Shown one piece after another: positions 1-8,877 of a stretch of 64,000 nucleotides of DNA (positions are counted from its first letter, which is position 1; every line of letters begins with the position of its first letter). Made by a program: the position numbers and the translations under genes. Under the pieces are notes generated by a model, which searched no databases, was not told the origin of the DNA, and saw nothing but the letters and a program-made list of their open reading frames with translations. Source of the stretch: Eubacterium maltosivorans (GTDB taxonomy: Bacteria > Bacillota > Clostridia > Eubacteriales > Eubacteriaceae); assembly GCF_002441855.2 (NCBI RefSeq), contig NZ_CP029487.1, positions 4,080,349 through 4,144,348 on the forward strand, in the 5' to 3' direction.

Positions 1-714
1 GAGTCCGGTGTCCGTGAGCTGGAACGCCAGATTGCCCGTGTGTGCCGTGTGGCAGCCAAGGAAATTGTGGAAAACGGCAAGCAGAGCGTTTCCGTTACCC
101 AGAAGAATCTGGATAAATTCCTGGGCATGGAACGTTACTCCTTTGACACTATGAACAATGTCAAAGAGGTAGGCCTGGTCAACGGACTCGCCTGGACCTC
201 TGTGGGCGGCGAAACCCTTCAGATTGAAGTGGTTGTTGTCAAGGGAACTGGCAAGATCGTCATTACCGGCCAGCTTGGCGATGTTATGCAGGAATCCGCA
301 AAGGCAGCCATCAGCTATATCCGTTCCAAGATATCTGAGCTGGGTATTGCCGAGGATTTCTATGAAAAGAACGATATCCATCTGCATGTGCCTGAGGGCG
401 CAGTGCCGAAAGACGGCCCGTCAGCGGGTATTACGATGACCACGGCACTCATATCCGCTCTTACAGGTAGGCCAGTGCCTCAGAATCTGGCTATGACAGG
501 TGAAATCACGCTAAGAGGCCGCGTGCTGCCTATCGGTGGACTGCGCGAAAAGCTGACCGCGGCTCACCGTGCAGGCATTAAGGAGATTATCCTGCCAAAG
601 GAAAACCAGAAGGATCTCGAGGAAGTACCGGATATGGTACTGGAAGCCCTCAATATCCATCCAGTCAGCAAAATGGAAGAAGTTACAAAAATTGTATTTG
701 AGGAGCTCAAATGA
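1..714 (+). CDS. lon: ATP-dependent protease Lon, C-terminal part
   Basis: The gene is cut by the window start; the frame is open from base 1, giving 237 residues. Lon is a cytoplasmic AAA+ serine protease that degrades misfolded and regulatory proteins. What remains is the end of the AAA+ helical subdomain (the [10 protein letters not shown] stretch) and the whole proteolytic domain. The catalytic serine lies in PKDGPSAG (codon at 421-423). The partner lysine is 43 residues later in GGLREKL (codon at 550-552), the spacing known for the Ser-Lys dyad of Lon. The stop overlaps the start of engB by four bases (ATGA), so the two genes are translationally coupled, the usual lon-engB arrangement of Firmicutes. 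Confidence 0.97.
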   Translation, partial: ESGVRELERQIARVCRVAAKEIVENGKQSVSVTQKNLDKFLGMERYSFDTMNNVKEVGLVNGLAWTSVGGETLQIEVVVVKGTGKIVITGQLGDVMQESAKAAISYIRSKISELGIAEDFYEKNDIHLHVPEGAVPKDGPSAGITMTTALISALTGRPVPQNLAMTGEITLRGRVLPIGGLREKLTAAHRAGIKEIILPKENQKDLEEVPDMVLEALNIHPVSKMEEVTKIVFEELK

Positions 715-1292
715 AAGTAACCCAAGCCGAGATCGTCATCAGCGCGGTCCAGCAATCCCAATATCCTGAGGATAAACTGCCGGAAATCGTCCTGCTGGGG
801 CGCTCTAATGTCGGTAAATCCTCTTTTATCAACACACTGATCCAGAGAAAGGGGCTGGCCCGTACCAGCTCCCAGCCTGGAAAAACACAGACCATGAACT
901 TTTACAAGATCAATGATGCTTTCTATTTTGTGGACATGCCAGGCTATGGCTATGCCAAAGTTTCTAAAAAGGAACGTGAAAAATGGGGCGTTATGATTGA
1001 GGAATATCTTCAGAAGCGTGAGAACATGGTGCTGGTTTTTCTGCTGGTAGACAGCCGACACGAACCCACTGAGGATGACCGGCTTATGTACGACTGGCTG
1101 ACCTATTACGGCCTCGATCCGGTGATCATTGCGACAAAGGCCGATAAGATTTCAAAGGTACGGCAGAAAAAGGCGGTCGATAACATTTTCAATACGCTGC
1201 GGCCAAGAAAGCGGAGTGACGTTATTCTGTTTTCAGCAGCCACTAAGATGGGAAAAGACGAAGCCTGGGAAGTAATTGAAGAACGGCTGTAA
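711..1292 (+). CDS. engB: Ribosome biogenesis GTPase EngB (YsxC/YihA)
   Basis: This 193-residue protein is a small TRAFAC GTPase needed for late assembly of the 50S ribosomal subunit. The G motifs are all visible: P-loop GRSNVGKS at residues 30-37, DMPGYGYAK (G3), TKADK (G4) and SAATKMG (G5). The length matches the family. The ATG overlaps the lon stop codon, and a strong intrinsic terminator follows 10 bases after the stop, so lon-engB probably ends one transcription unit. Nothing odd is seen. Confidence 0.96.
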   Translation: MKVTQAEIVISAVQQSQYPEDKLPEIVLLGRSNVGKSSFINTLIQRKGLARTSSQPGKTQTMNFYKINDAFYFVDMPGYGYAKVSKKEREKWGVMIEEYLQKRENMVLVFLLVDSRHEPTEDDRLMYDWLTYYGLDPVIIATKADKISKVRQKKAVDNIFNTLRPRKRSDVILFSAATKMGKDEAWEVIEERL

Positions 1293-1302
1293 ATTTTCAA
1301 AT

Positions 1303-1340
1303 AAAGCAGGCTTGCAGATAATAAGCCTGCTTTTTATTTT
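1303..1340 (+). terminator. Intrinsic terminator after engB
   Basis: An 11-bp perfect stem (AAAGCAGGCTT at 1303-1313, AAGCCTGCTTT at 1323-1333) with a 9-base loop is followed by a T-rich run. Confidence 0.92.
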
Positions 1341-1358
1341 AGCAGCCAGAGGAAAAAA

Positions 1359-2306
1359 ATGCTCAAGGAAAAAAACATCAGAGAAGCCGCCAGAGCGGCT
1401 GGAATAAAGATGATTGGCTTTGCAGAGCCACACCCTTTGACAGAGTGGCTGGAGCCACTGGAAAAACGCAGGAAGCAGGGCAGAGTCACGAGCTTTGAGC
1501 GCACGCCGCCGGCCAGGCGTATTGACTACGCTCAGGCTTTTCCAGAAGTAAAGGGGATCATCGTTATCGGTGTGCCTTACTCTGCGGAGCTGCCAGAGCC
1601 AGAGGATGACGCCGACCGAGGAAAAATCGCGTCGGTAGCCTGGGGACAGGACTATCATGAGGTGGTTACAGAAAAAATGGACAGCCTTATGGCGCTGTTG
1701 AAAGAAGCGGAGCCGTCCCTCGCATGCCGGACCTATGTGGACAACAGCCGCCTTCTGGACAGGGCCACAGCCTGGCGGGCTGGTTTGGGCTTTTTCGGCA
1801 AAAACAATACCCTCATCCATCCAGAATATGGCAGTTTCTTTTTTATCGGCCAGATACTGATAAATCGTTCCATTAATTTCGACCCTGTCAAGCCGCTTAA
1901 AAGCCGCTGTGGCGCCTGCCAACGCTGTCTTATGGCCTGCCCAAACCAGGCCCTGGGAGAGGGATATACGCTGGAGCCGGAAAAATGTGTTTCCTATCTG
2001 ACCCAGAAGAAGAAGCTGACAGCAGAGGAAGAAAGGCTCCTGGGCGACGTTTACCTATACGGCTGTGACGACTGCCAGCGGGCCTGTCCCTGGAATAAAA
2101 GGAGCTTAGAGTGCAGGGTGGACTGGCCGGGTGTAGAACCGGAAAGCGTTTATCCAGGGCTGGATGAAACCGAAGCGATCAGCGAACCGGATTTTGAAAA
2201 AAAGTTTGGAAAAACAGCTGCCGCCTGGCGCGGGAAAGACGTCCTTTCCCGAAACGCAAGAATTATTAAAAATAACCTAAAAAATCATGCTAAAGACAAG
2301 AATTAA
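1359..2306 (+). CDS. queG: Epoxyqueuosine reductase QueG
   Basis: This 315-residue protein is a cobalamin-dependent iron-sulfur enzyme that reduces epoxyqueuosine to queuosine in tRNA anticodons. Two ferredoxin-like cysteine clusters are visible in the second half (CGACQRCLMACP and, further on, CDDCQRACPWN), enough for two [4Fe-4S] clusters. YVDNSRLLDRA in the middle holds the aspartate region typical of the family. Length is normal for a form lacking the C-terminal HEAT extension. It stands alone between the engB terminator and gltX. The B12 requirement fits an acetogen, but that link is inference. Confidence 0.93.
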   Translation: MLKEKNIREAARAAGIKMIGFAEPHPLTEWLEPLEKRRKQGRVTSFERTPPARRIDYAQAFPEVKGIIVIGVPYSAELPEPEDDADRGKIASVAWGQDYHEVVTEKMDSLMALLKEAEPSLACRTYVDNSRLLDRATAWRAGLGFFGKNNTLIHPEYGSFFFIGQILINRSINFDPVKPLKSRCGACQRCLMACPNQALGEGYTLEPEKCVSYLTQKKKLTAEEERLLGDVYLYGCDDCQRACPWNKRSLECRVDWPGVEPESVYPGLDETEAISEPDFEKKFGKTAAAWRGKDVLSRNARIIKNNLKNHAKDKN

Positions 2307-2374
2307 TGCTATAATAGTTAGCGTGTAATAATTATAGAACCATGATTATCGATATCAGTTAGAAGGAGAATTGA

Positions 2375-3859
2375 ATGATTAGAGATCGTTTTGCTCCAAG
2401 CCCCACTGGCAACGTGCATGTGGGCAGCTTGCGAACCGCCTTATACAATTATTTGTTTGCCAAAAAGAATAACGGACAGTTTTTGCTGCGTCTTGAAGAT
2501 ACGGACCGCACCCGCTACGAAGAAGGCGCGGTGGAGAATCTGCTTAATGCCCTGATGGTAACCGGGGTGGTACCGGATGAAGGCCTTTTTGAGGAAGATG
2601 GTAAAATTGTCCAGAGAGGCGACTGCGGCCCTTATATCCAGTCTGAGCGTCTGGATATTTATAAAAAGTACATCGATCAGCTTCTGGAAAACGGGCAGGC
2701 CTATTACTGCTTCTGTACAAAGGAGCGTCTGGACGAGGTGCGTGAGAAGCAGAAGGCAGCTGGTGAAACACCGCGCTATGACGGACATTGCCGCAATCTG
2801 CCAAAAGAGGAAGTGGAGGCACGTGTCGCAGCGGGCGAACCCTATGTTATCCGCCTGAAGCTGCCGGAAGACCACGTCGTCGCCTTTGACGATGCAGTCC
2901 GCGGCAGGATTGAGATCAACACCAACGATCTGGATGATCAGGTGCTAATTAAAACCGACGGTTTTCCGACCTACCATTTTGCCGTTGTCATCGACGACCA
3001 CCTTATGGGTATTACCCATGTTATCCGAGGCGAGGAATGGCTGCCCTCCACACCCAAGCATGTGTATCTGTATGAATGCTTTGGCTGGGAACAGCCTCAG
3101 TACGTTCACTTATCTAATATCCTGAATGACGACCATAAAAAACTCAGCAAACGCCAGGGCGATGTGTCCGTCGGTGATTTTCTGAAAAAGGGTTATCTTC
3201 CGGAAGCTCTGATCAACTTTCTGGCTCTTTTAGGCTGGAGTCCTGAAAACGAGCAGGAAATCTTTTCAATGGACGAGCTGATTGAAGTCTTTGACCTGTC
3301 CAGAATCAATAAATCCGGCGCAGTGTTTGACCGGGCAAAGCTGGATTGGATGAATGCTCACTACATCAAGGAGCTGCCCATCGAGGAGCTGACAGCGCGT
3401 ATGATCCCATATCTGCTGAATGCGGGCTATATCACAGAGTCGGATGTGGAAAAACGCATGCCGTGGCTTGAAAAGGTTGGTGAGCTTATGCGTGAGCGTC
3501 TCAACTACTTTGCGCAGGTTCCAGAAGAAACCAAAATGCTTTTCGACCGTAATTTTGAGATTACAGATTCGGAAAGCCTCGACATTCTAAAGGAAGAAAC
3601 GGTTCCGGTGCTCTTTAATGCATTAGTCGAAAAGATTACCGAGAGCGACGTGGTGGATACCGAACGCGCCAAGGCGATTCTAAAGGAAATACAGAAGGAA
3701 CACAAAGCAGAAAAAATTAAAGGAAAAATGCTTTACATGCCTACCCGCATCATGTTGACCGGTGAGATGCACGGACCGGATCTAACACTGATTATGGATG
3801 TACTTGGCAAGGAAGAGCTGTTACTGCGTCTTGACAGAATGCGCAGCATGATCCATTAG
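2375..3859 (+). CDS. gltX: Glutamate--tRNA ligase
   Basis: This class I aminoacyl-tRNA synthetase has 494 residues and charges tRNA-Glu (and tRNA-Gln where a GatCAB route is used). The HIGH-type signature is in [11 protein letters not shown] at residues 8-18, and the KMSKS-type loop is KKLSKR at about residue 255. The start has an AGAAGGAG ribosome site at good distance. A TATAAT at 2310-2315 could be the -10 box, but I see no good -35. No T-box leader is present in the 68-base upstream gap. Confidence 0.96.
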   Translation: MIRDRFAPSPTGNVHVGSLRTALYNYLFAKKNNGQFLLRLEDTDRTRYEEGAVENLLNALMVTGVVPDEGLFEEDGKIVQRGDCGPYIQSERLDIYKKYIDQLLENGQAYYCFCTKERLDEVREKQKAAGETPRYDGHCRNLPKEEVEARVAAGEPYVIRLKLPEDHVVAFDDAVRGRIEINTNDLDDQVLIKTDGFPTYHFAVVIDDHLMGITHVIRGEEWLPSTPKHVYLYECFGWEQPQYVHLSNILNDDHKKLSKRQGDVSVGDFLKKGYLPEALINFLALLGWSPENEQEIFSMDELIEVFDLSRINKSGAVFDRAKLDWMNAHYIKELPIEELTARMIPYLLNAGYITESDVEKRMPWLEKVGELMRERLNYFAQVPEETKMLFDRNFEITDSESLDILKEETVPVLFNALVEKITESDVVDTERAKAILKEIQKEHKAEKIKGKMLYMPTRIMLTGEMHGPDLTLIMDVLGKEELLLRLDRMRSMIH

Positions 3860-3893
3860 AAGTGTCTAATGGTTAAGTAGAGGAGGAAAGTGT

Positions 3894-5153
3894 GTGAAAG
3901 AAAAGGTTAATACAAAAAAGACCATCACACTGGTTATTTTTATTGCGATTCTTGCGTTTTGTGGCTACACTCTGTTTCATGGCCTCAGCGTGGGAATTTA
4001 TGATATTGGAAAAATCGGGGACCATGTGCACTATGGGCTGGACCTGACCGGTGGGGTAAATGTTGTACTTCAGGCTGAAGCGACAGACGACAGCGGTATT
4101 ACGTCTGAAAAAATGGACAGTACCGTAGCTGCCATAAAAAAACGTGTGGACTCTATGGGCGTCAGCGAAGCCCAGGTTTCGAAACAGGGTGAAGACCGTA
4201 TACGTGTGTCCATCCCGTCGGTACAGGACCAGCAGCAGGCTCTGGATATGATCGGTAAAACCGCCCAGCTGGAATTTGTGGGCCCGGACGGCGAGGTCAT
4301 TCTGACCGGTAAGGACGTTGTGGATTCCAAAGCAGTCCAGCAGAAATCGAGCAGCGGCTTGGAAGAAGCTGTTGTTACCCTGAAATTTAACGACGAAGGC
4401 ACTCAGCTTTTTGCCGACGCGACACAAAAATACCTGAACCAGCAGATATCTATCAAGCTTGATGAGGAAGTTATCAGCAGTCCAAAGGTTAACGTGGCGA
4501 TTACCAATGGCGAGGCCGTTATCGAGGGGATGGCAGATATGGAAGAGGCCGGAAATCTGGCTGAGCTCATCCGCGGCGGCGCGCTGCCAGTTAAGCTGAG
4601 CCCAATCGAAGTAACAACCATCGGGCCGACCCTTGGCCAGGATTCCCTGAATCAGAGTCTGATCGCCGGCGCCATTGGTATTGCGGCTGTTCTGCTGTTT
4701 ATGCTTGTTATGTACAGAGGGCTTGGCTTTATTGCAGACCTGGCTCTGATTATCTATATTATGCTTGATTTGATTTTGATGGTTTTTGCCAATGTTACAC
4801 TGACCCTGCCGGGGATTGCCGGTATTATTCTTTCCGTGGGGATGGCTGTCGATGCCAATGTCATTATTTTTGAACGTATTAAAGACGAGTCACGCTCAGG
4901 AAAATCCATCAATGCCGCCATTGACGCTGGCTTTAAACGGGCCATGGGCACGATTATCGACTCCAACGTCACGACACTGATTGCGGGATTTGTACTGTTC
5001 TTTATGGGCAGCGGCAGCGTTCAGGGCTTTGCCGTAACGCTGATTCTCGGTATTATTGTGAGCTTACTGACAGCCGTTATTATTACCAAGCATCTGACCA
5101 AGCTGGTCATTGGTACACATCTGTTCGGTAGCGGCAAGTTCTACGGGATCTAG
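3894..5153 (+). CDS. secD: Protein translocase subunit SecD
   Basis: SecD with SecF forms an RND-family membrane complex that uses the proton or sodium gradient to pull proteins through SecYEG. The 419-residue chain has one N-terminal membrane helix (about residues 9-28), the LDLTGGVNVVLQ motif, an extracytoplasmic region, and a C-terminal block of five hydrophobic helices (about 255-410) with the SecD/SecF motif SVGMAVDANVIIFERIKDE. The start is GTG, chosen because AGGAGG (3881-3886) lies seven bases upstream. The protein is short, lacking much of the periplasmic region found in Gram-negative SecD, as is usual in clostridia. secF follows after 14 bases. Confidence 0.95.
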   Translation: MKEKVNTKKTITLVIFIAILAFCGYTLFHGLSVGIYDIGKIGDHVHYGLDLTGGVNVVLQAEATDDSGITSEKMDSTVAAIKKRVDSMGVSEAQVSKQGEDRIRVSIPSVQDQQQALDMIGKTAQLEFVGPDGEVILTGKDVVDSKAVQQKSSSGLEEAVVTLKFNDEGTQLFADATQKYLNQQISIKLDEEVISSPKVNVAITNGEAVIEGMADMEEAGNLAELIRGGALPVKLSPIEVTTIGPTLGQDSLNQSLIAGAIGIAAVLLFMLVMYRGLGFIADLALIIYIMLDLILMVFANVTLTLPGIAGIILSVGMAVDANVIIFERIKDESRSGKSINAAIDAGFKRAMGTIIDSNVTTLIAGFVLFFMGSGSVQGFAVTLILGIIVSLLTAVIITKHLTKLVIGTHLFGSGKFYGI

Positions 5154-5167
5154 GAGGGAGCAGAAGG

Positions 5168-6112
5168 ATGAAGACATTAAAACTAGTTGAAAAAAGTAAA
5201 ATCTGGTTCAGCATCGCAATCGTTCTGGTTCTTATCAGCGTAGGTTCCCTGCTTGTAAGAGGTTTGAATTTTGGGATCGATTTTGTAGGCGGTACCATTG
5301 TCACCATTGATCTGCATACACAGTTCAATACCGATGACGCACGTCAGATTACAGACCAGTATGACAAGAGTGCCGAAATAACATACGCAGGTGACGAACA
5401 GGACCGTATTGTTATCAGTACCAAGGAAAGCCTTGACACTGATCAGCGCAAGGAGCTGTTTAATCAGTTTAAAGATAAATACAGCCTTCAGGATAGTGAC
5501 CTGATCTCAGTTGATACGGTCACAGCCACAGTTGGCTCTGAGACAGCGCGCAATGCAGTCATCGCATCGGCTGTAGCGGTTCTGCTTATGCTGATCTATA
5601 TTACCTTCCGGTTCGAGTTCTATTTCGGACTCTCAGCCATCATTGCGCTGCTTTACGATATTACCATTGTTATCGGGGTTTACGCTCTGTTCCAGATTCA
5701 GGTTAACGCGCCCTTTATTGCGGCCATTCTGACCATTTTGGGGTACTCCATCAATGATACCATCGTTGTGTTTGACCGTATCCGTGAAAATGAAACGCGT
5801 ATTGGCATGCGCGACATTAACGAGCTGGTTAACGTGAGTGTCTCACAGACCCTGAAGCGAAGCATCAACACTGTTGTGACAACACTTCTGGCTATTCTGG
5901 CCCTGTATATCTTTGGTGTTGAGGCCATCAGAAGTTTTGCCCTGCCGTTGATTGTCGGGATCGTCAGCGGCTGCTACTCATCAATATTTGTAGCCAGTCC
6001 ATTGTGGGTACAGTTTCAGAAACGATTCCCCAACTCCAAAAGCAATAAAAAGAATAAGAAAAGAGCGGTTTCAAATACCAACAAGGGTAGAAATAAACAG
6101 CCGCAGGTATAA
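5168..6112 (+). CDS. secF: Protein translocase subunit SecF
   Basis: This 314-residue partner of SecD shows the family pattern: an N-terminal helix followed by GLNFGIDFVGGT, then a block of five membrane helices from about residue 130 (AVAVLLMLIYITFRFEFYFG) with GYSINDTIVVFDRIREN. The C-terminal tail is short and very basic (KSNKKNKKRA), likely on the cytoplasmic side. It is co-transcribed with secD (14-base gap, AGGAGG site) and followed by a terminator. Confidence 0.95.
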   Translation: MKTLKLVEKSKIWFSIAIVLVLISVGSLLVRGLNFGIDFVGGTIVTIDLHTQFNTDDARQITDQYDKSAEITYAGDEQDRIVISTKESLDTDQRKELFNQFKDKYSLQDSDLISVDTVTATVGSETARNAVIASAVAVLLMLIYITFRFEFYFGLSAIIALLYDITIVIGVYALFQIQVNAPFIAAILTILGYSINDTIVVFDRIRENETRIGMRDINELVNVSVSQTLKRSINTVVTTLLAILALYIFGVEAIRSFALPLIVGIVSGCYSSIFVASPLWVQFQKRFPNSKSNKKNKKRAVSNTNKGRNKQPQV

Positions 6113-6117
6113 GCGTA

Positions 6118-6160
6118 AGAAACCAGAAGCCGGCTGCACGGTTGAGCAGCCGGTTTCTTT
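6118..6160 (+). terminator. Intrinsic terminator after secF
   Basis: The core stem is CCGGCTGC (6130-6137) and GCAGCCGG (6146-6153), with an outer GAAA/TTTC extension and a short T run. Confidence 0.85.
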
Positions 6161-6175
6161 ATATAGAGGAAACAT

Positions 6176-8248
6176 ATGGTAAACACAATTTGGAAAGAAC
6201 GAAAAAGTAAAACAGAAGCCAGTCCTGAGGCAGTCGGGGAGCTGATGGAGGAATGTGGCCTAACGCCTCTGTCAGCCAGACTGCTGGTTAAGCGGGGATA
6301 TGACACTGCGGATAAGGCCATGGCCTATCTGGACCCGGACTTCTCGGATTTTTATGATCCCTTTGGACTGCCAGACATGCAGAAGGCTGTGCACCGGCTG
6401 CTTGCGGCCAGAGAGCATGGGGAAAAAGTCTGCATTTACGGTGATTATGATGCGGACGGTACCACGGCTGTCGCTATTCTGATGCGCTATTTTAAAGCCA
6501 TTGGAATCGAAGCCTTTTACCGGATACCGAACCGTCTGAAGGAGGGATATGGCATGAATATCCCTGCGCTTGAGGCAGTCATAGAGGCAGGCGCCAGCCT
6601 GATCGTAAGTGTGGACAATGGCATTGCCGCCCATGAGCAGGTGGAGTTCTGTAATGAACAGGGGATTGATGTGATTGTCACGGACCACCACGAGTGTCAG
6701 GGAGAAGTCCCCAGGGCACTGGCGGTTGTGGACGCGAAGCGGGAGGACTCAGATTATCCCTTTTCAGAGCTCTGCGGCGCAGGTATTGCGCTGAAGATGG
6801 TGATGGCTTTGGACTGCGTATTGGAACTGGACACGGACTTGCAGGAATATATCGAGTGTGCCGCTATTGCCACTGTGGCCGATATTGTTCCTTTGAAAAG
6901 TGAGAACCGTATCATCGCCTCTCTAGGCATTGATTATCTGAACACCAGTCCAGCCAATTTGGGGATTCAGGCCCTGATAGAGGTCAGTGAGCTTAAGCGG
7001 GTAAATGCCGGAAATATTGGATTTGTCATAGCGCCGAAGATCAATGCAGCAGGCCGTCTGGGTGAGGCTGGTAAGGTGGTCGAGCTCTATCTGACAGAGG
7101 AGGAAGCCCAGGCTTCAGAAATCGCGGCATACCTGAGCATGGAAAACCGAAAACGACAGGACATTGAGCAGGAAATTCTAGAGCTGGCCAAAGCGCAGGT
7201 AGAACAGCAGCGTCTTGACGAGCAGGGCATTATGGTAGTGGCTGGGGACGGCTGGCATCCCGGTGTTATCGGTATTGTAGCCAGCAAGCTTCAGGAAATC
7301 TGGTACCACCCTGTTGTTGTTATCGGTATTGATGAAAAGGGAATGGGCAAGGGCTCCTGCCGGAGTGTGGAGGGCTTTAATATTTTTGAGGCACTCCAGA
7401 GCTGCTCAGAGTTTTTTACAACTTTTGGGGGACATGAGCAGGCGGCAGGACTGAGTATTCTGGAAGAAGACATTTCCGCATTTGCTGAAAAGGTCAATGT
7501 CTATGCGGCAGAGAAAGGAATCGACCGTCTTTTGACCAAGACAATGTATTATGACAGTGTTATGGGAATAGGCGATGTGAGTGAGGCCCTGGTCGAGGAG
7601 CTGGATCAGTTTGAACCCTACGGCGTGGGAAATCCTGGACCGGTATTTTTAATGGAGGGGTTGAAGCCGCAGGATGCCAGGAAAATGGGAAGTGATAAAA
7701 CACATCTCATGTTTTCGGTACCGCCCTACCGCTGCGTGGGCTTTGGAATGGGCTCAGCTCTCGACGATGGAATGGATGGTCAATTTTCTATCCTATGTAA
7801 ACCAGAAATTAATTGCTTTCGAGACAAAAAAAGCGTACAATTATTATTAAAAGATATTAAACGGTCGCCTTTTTACCACAATCAGTCTGCTTACGATCTG
7901 GTTGAGCAGATTAAAAAAGCGCCGGCGGCAGAACTGCCGGAGCTTGGATTGACAGCCCTTGACCGTGAAGCCATGAACCTCACACGGGAGGATATGAAGC
8001 TGATCTATACCCTGATGCGCCAGGTGCAATTAAAAGGAGCAGCAGTTGATCAGATCGTTCGGAAATTTGAGACACTCAATGTCTTTAAGCTGTTGGCAGG
8101 CCTGAATATTCTTCAGGAGTCAGAGCTTATCCGCTTCCGCCTTAAAAAGGGTGTGGTTTTTTGTGAAATTCTTGCGTCAAATGGAAAAAAAGATATTCAA
8201 AAGGCGCCGTTAATGGTAAAATTAAGAACATATCTTGATCATGAATGA
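6176..8248 (+). CDS. recJ: Single-stranded-DNA-specific exonuclease RecJ
   Basis: RecJ is a 5'-3' ssDNA exonuclease of recombination and mismatch repair. The 690-residue chain carries the DHH phosphoesterase motifs: YGDYDADGT at about residue 88 and VTDHHE at about 168. The DHHA1 signatures GWHPGVIGIVASK and GGHEQAAGLSI follow, and then an OB-fold region. The C-terminal roughly 120 residues form the extra domain seen in Firmicute RecJ. It starts just after the secF terminator with an AGAGGA site. Its stop overlaps an in-frame ATG upstream of apt, so recJ and apt are probably co-transcribed. Confidence 0.95.
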   Translation: MVNTIWKERKSKTEASPEAVGELMEECGLTPLSARLLVKRGYDTADKAMAYLDPDFSDFYDPFGLPDMQKAVHRLLAAREHGEKVCIYGDYDADGTTAVAILMRYFKAIGIEAFYRIPNRLKEGYGMNIPALEAVIEAGASLIVSVDNGIAAHEQVEFCNEQGIDVIVTDHHECQGEVPRALAVVDAKREDSDYPFSELCGAGIALKMVMALDCVLELDTDLQEYIECAAIATVADIVPLKSENRIIASLGIDYLNTSPANLGIQALIEVSELKRVNAGNIGFVIAPKINAAGRLGEAGKVVELYLTEEEAQASEIAAYLSMENRKRQDIEQEILELAKAQVEQQRLDEQGIMVVAGDGWHPGVIGIVASKLQEIWYHPVVVIGIDEKGMGKGSCRSVEGFNIFEALQSCSEFFTTFGGHEQAAGLSILEEDISAFAEKVNVYAAEKGIDRLLTKTMYYDSVMGIGDVSEALVEELDQFEPYGVGNPGPVFLMEGLKPQDARKMGSDKTHLMFSVPPYRCVGFGMGSALDDGMDGQFSILCKPEINCFRDKKSVQLLLKDIKRSPFYHNQSAYDLVEQIKKAPAAELPELGLTALDREAMNLTREDMKLIYTLMRQVQLKGAAVDQIVRKFETLNVFKLLAGLNILQESELIRFRLKKGVVFCEILASNGKKDIQKAPLMVKLRTYLDHE

Positions 8249-8274
8249 TTAATAAGAAAAGAGAAGGATACGAA

Positions 8275-8793
8275 ATGGATATTAAAAGCAAAATCGATAT
8301 TTTTGAGGGTTTTCCAAAGGAAGGAATCAGTTTTAAGGATATTAACAGCCTGATCCGCGATCCGGAGGCATTTAGATTTGTTATTGACGAATTTTATAAA
8401 ATTGCCAAGGCGCTGGACGTTAATCTGGTTTGTATTCCAGAGGCAAGAGGCTACATTTTCGGCACGCCGCTGGCCTATCTCCTGAACGTGGGACTGGTTC
8501 CGGTGCGCAAGCCCGGAAAGCTGCCAGGCGAGGTGGTGGCAGAGGAATATGACCTTGAATACGGCACCAACACCGTTGAAATTCAGAAAAACGCCATCAA
8601 GCCAGGGGACCGTGTGGTTATTATTGACGACCTGCTGGCAACAGGCGGAACCATGAAGGCAGCGATCGACCTGGTAGAAAAGCTCGGCGGCGAAGTCTGC
8701 GGCGCATTGTTTTTAATAGAACTGACTGAGCTGAAGGGTCGGGAAAATCTCAAAGATTATTTTGTATCCAGCTTAGTACAGTATCCGGTATAA
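8275..8793 (+). CDS. apt: Adenine phosphoribosyltransferase
   Basis: Apt makes AMP from adenine and PRPP (purine salvage). The PRPP-binding signature VVIIDDLLATGGTMKAA lies at about residues 113-129 of a 172-residue protein, the usual size. I start at 8275 because GAGAAGGA (8261-8268) is well placed and the protein then begins MDIKSKIDIFEGFPKEG, as in other Apt proteins. An in-frame ATG at 8245, overlapping the recJ stop, would add ten residues without a family match. The recJ-apt-relA order is common in Firmicutes. Confidence 0.94.
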   Translation: MDIKSKIDIFEGFPKEGISFKDINSLIRDPEAFRFVIDEFYKIAKALDVNLVCIPEARGYIFGTPLAYLLNVGLVPVRKPGKLPGEVVAEEYDLEYGTNTVEIQKNAIKPGDRVVIIDDLLATGGTMKAAIDLVEKLGGEVCGALFLIELTELKGRENLKDYFVSSLVQYPV

Positions 8794-8800
8794 AACGCTG

Positions 8801-8837
8801 AGAATGACCGGGGCTTTTTAGCTTCGGTCATTCTTTA
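8801..8837 (+). terminator. Intrinsic terminator after apt
   Basis: A 10-bp stem (AGAATGACCG at 8801-8810 with CGGTCATTCT at 8825-8834) is followed by TTAT. The T run is short. Confidence 0.75.
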
Positions 8838-8877
8838 TCCAGTGTAGGCACTTATAGAAATAAAGGTGGGCAGAACT

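Noticed and set aside
3854-3869. ATTAGA/TCTAAT hairpin at the gltX stop as a terminator
   Set aside because: Six A/T-rich base pairs without a T run are too weak to call.
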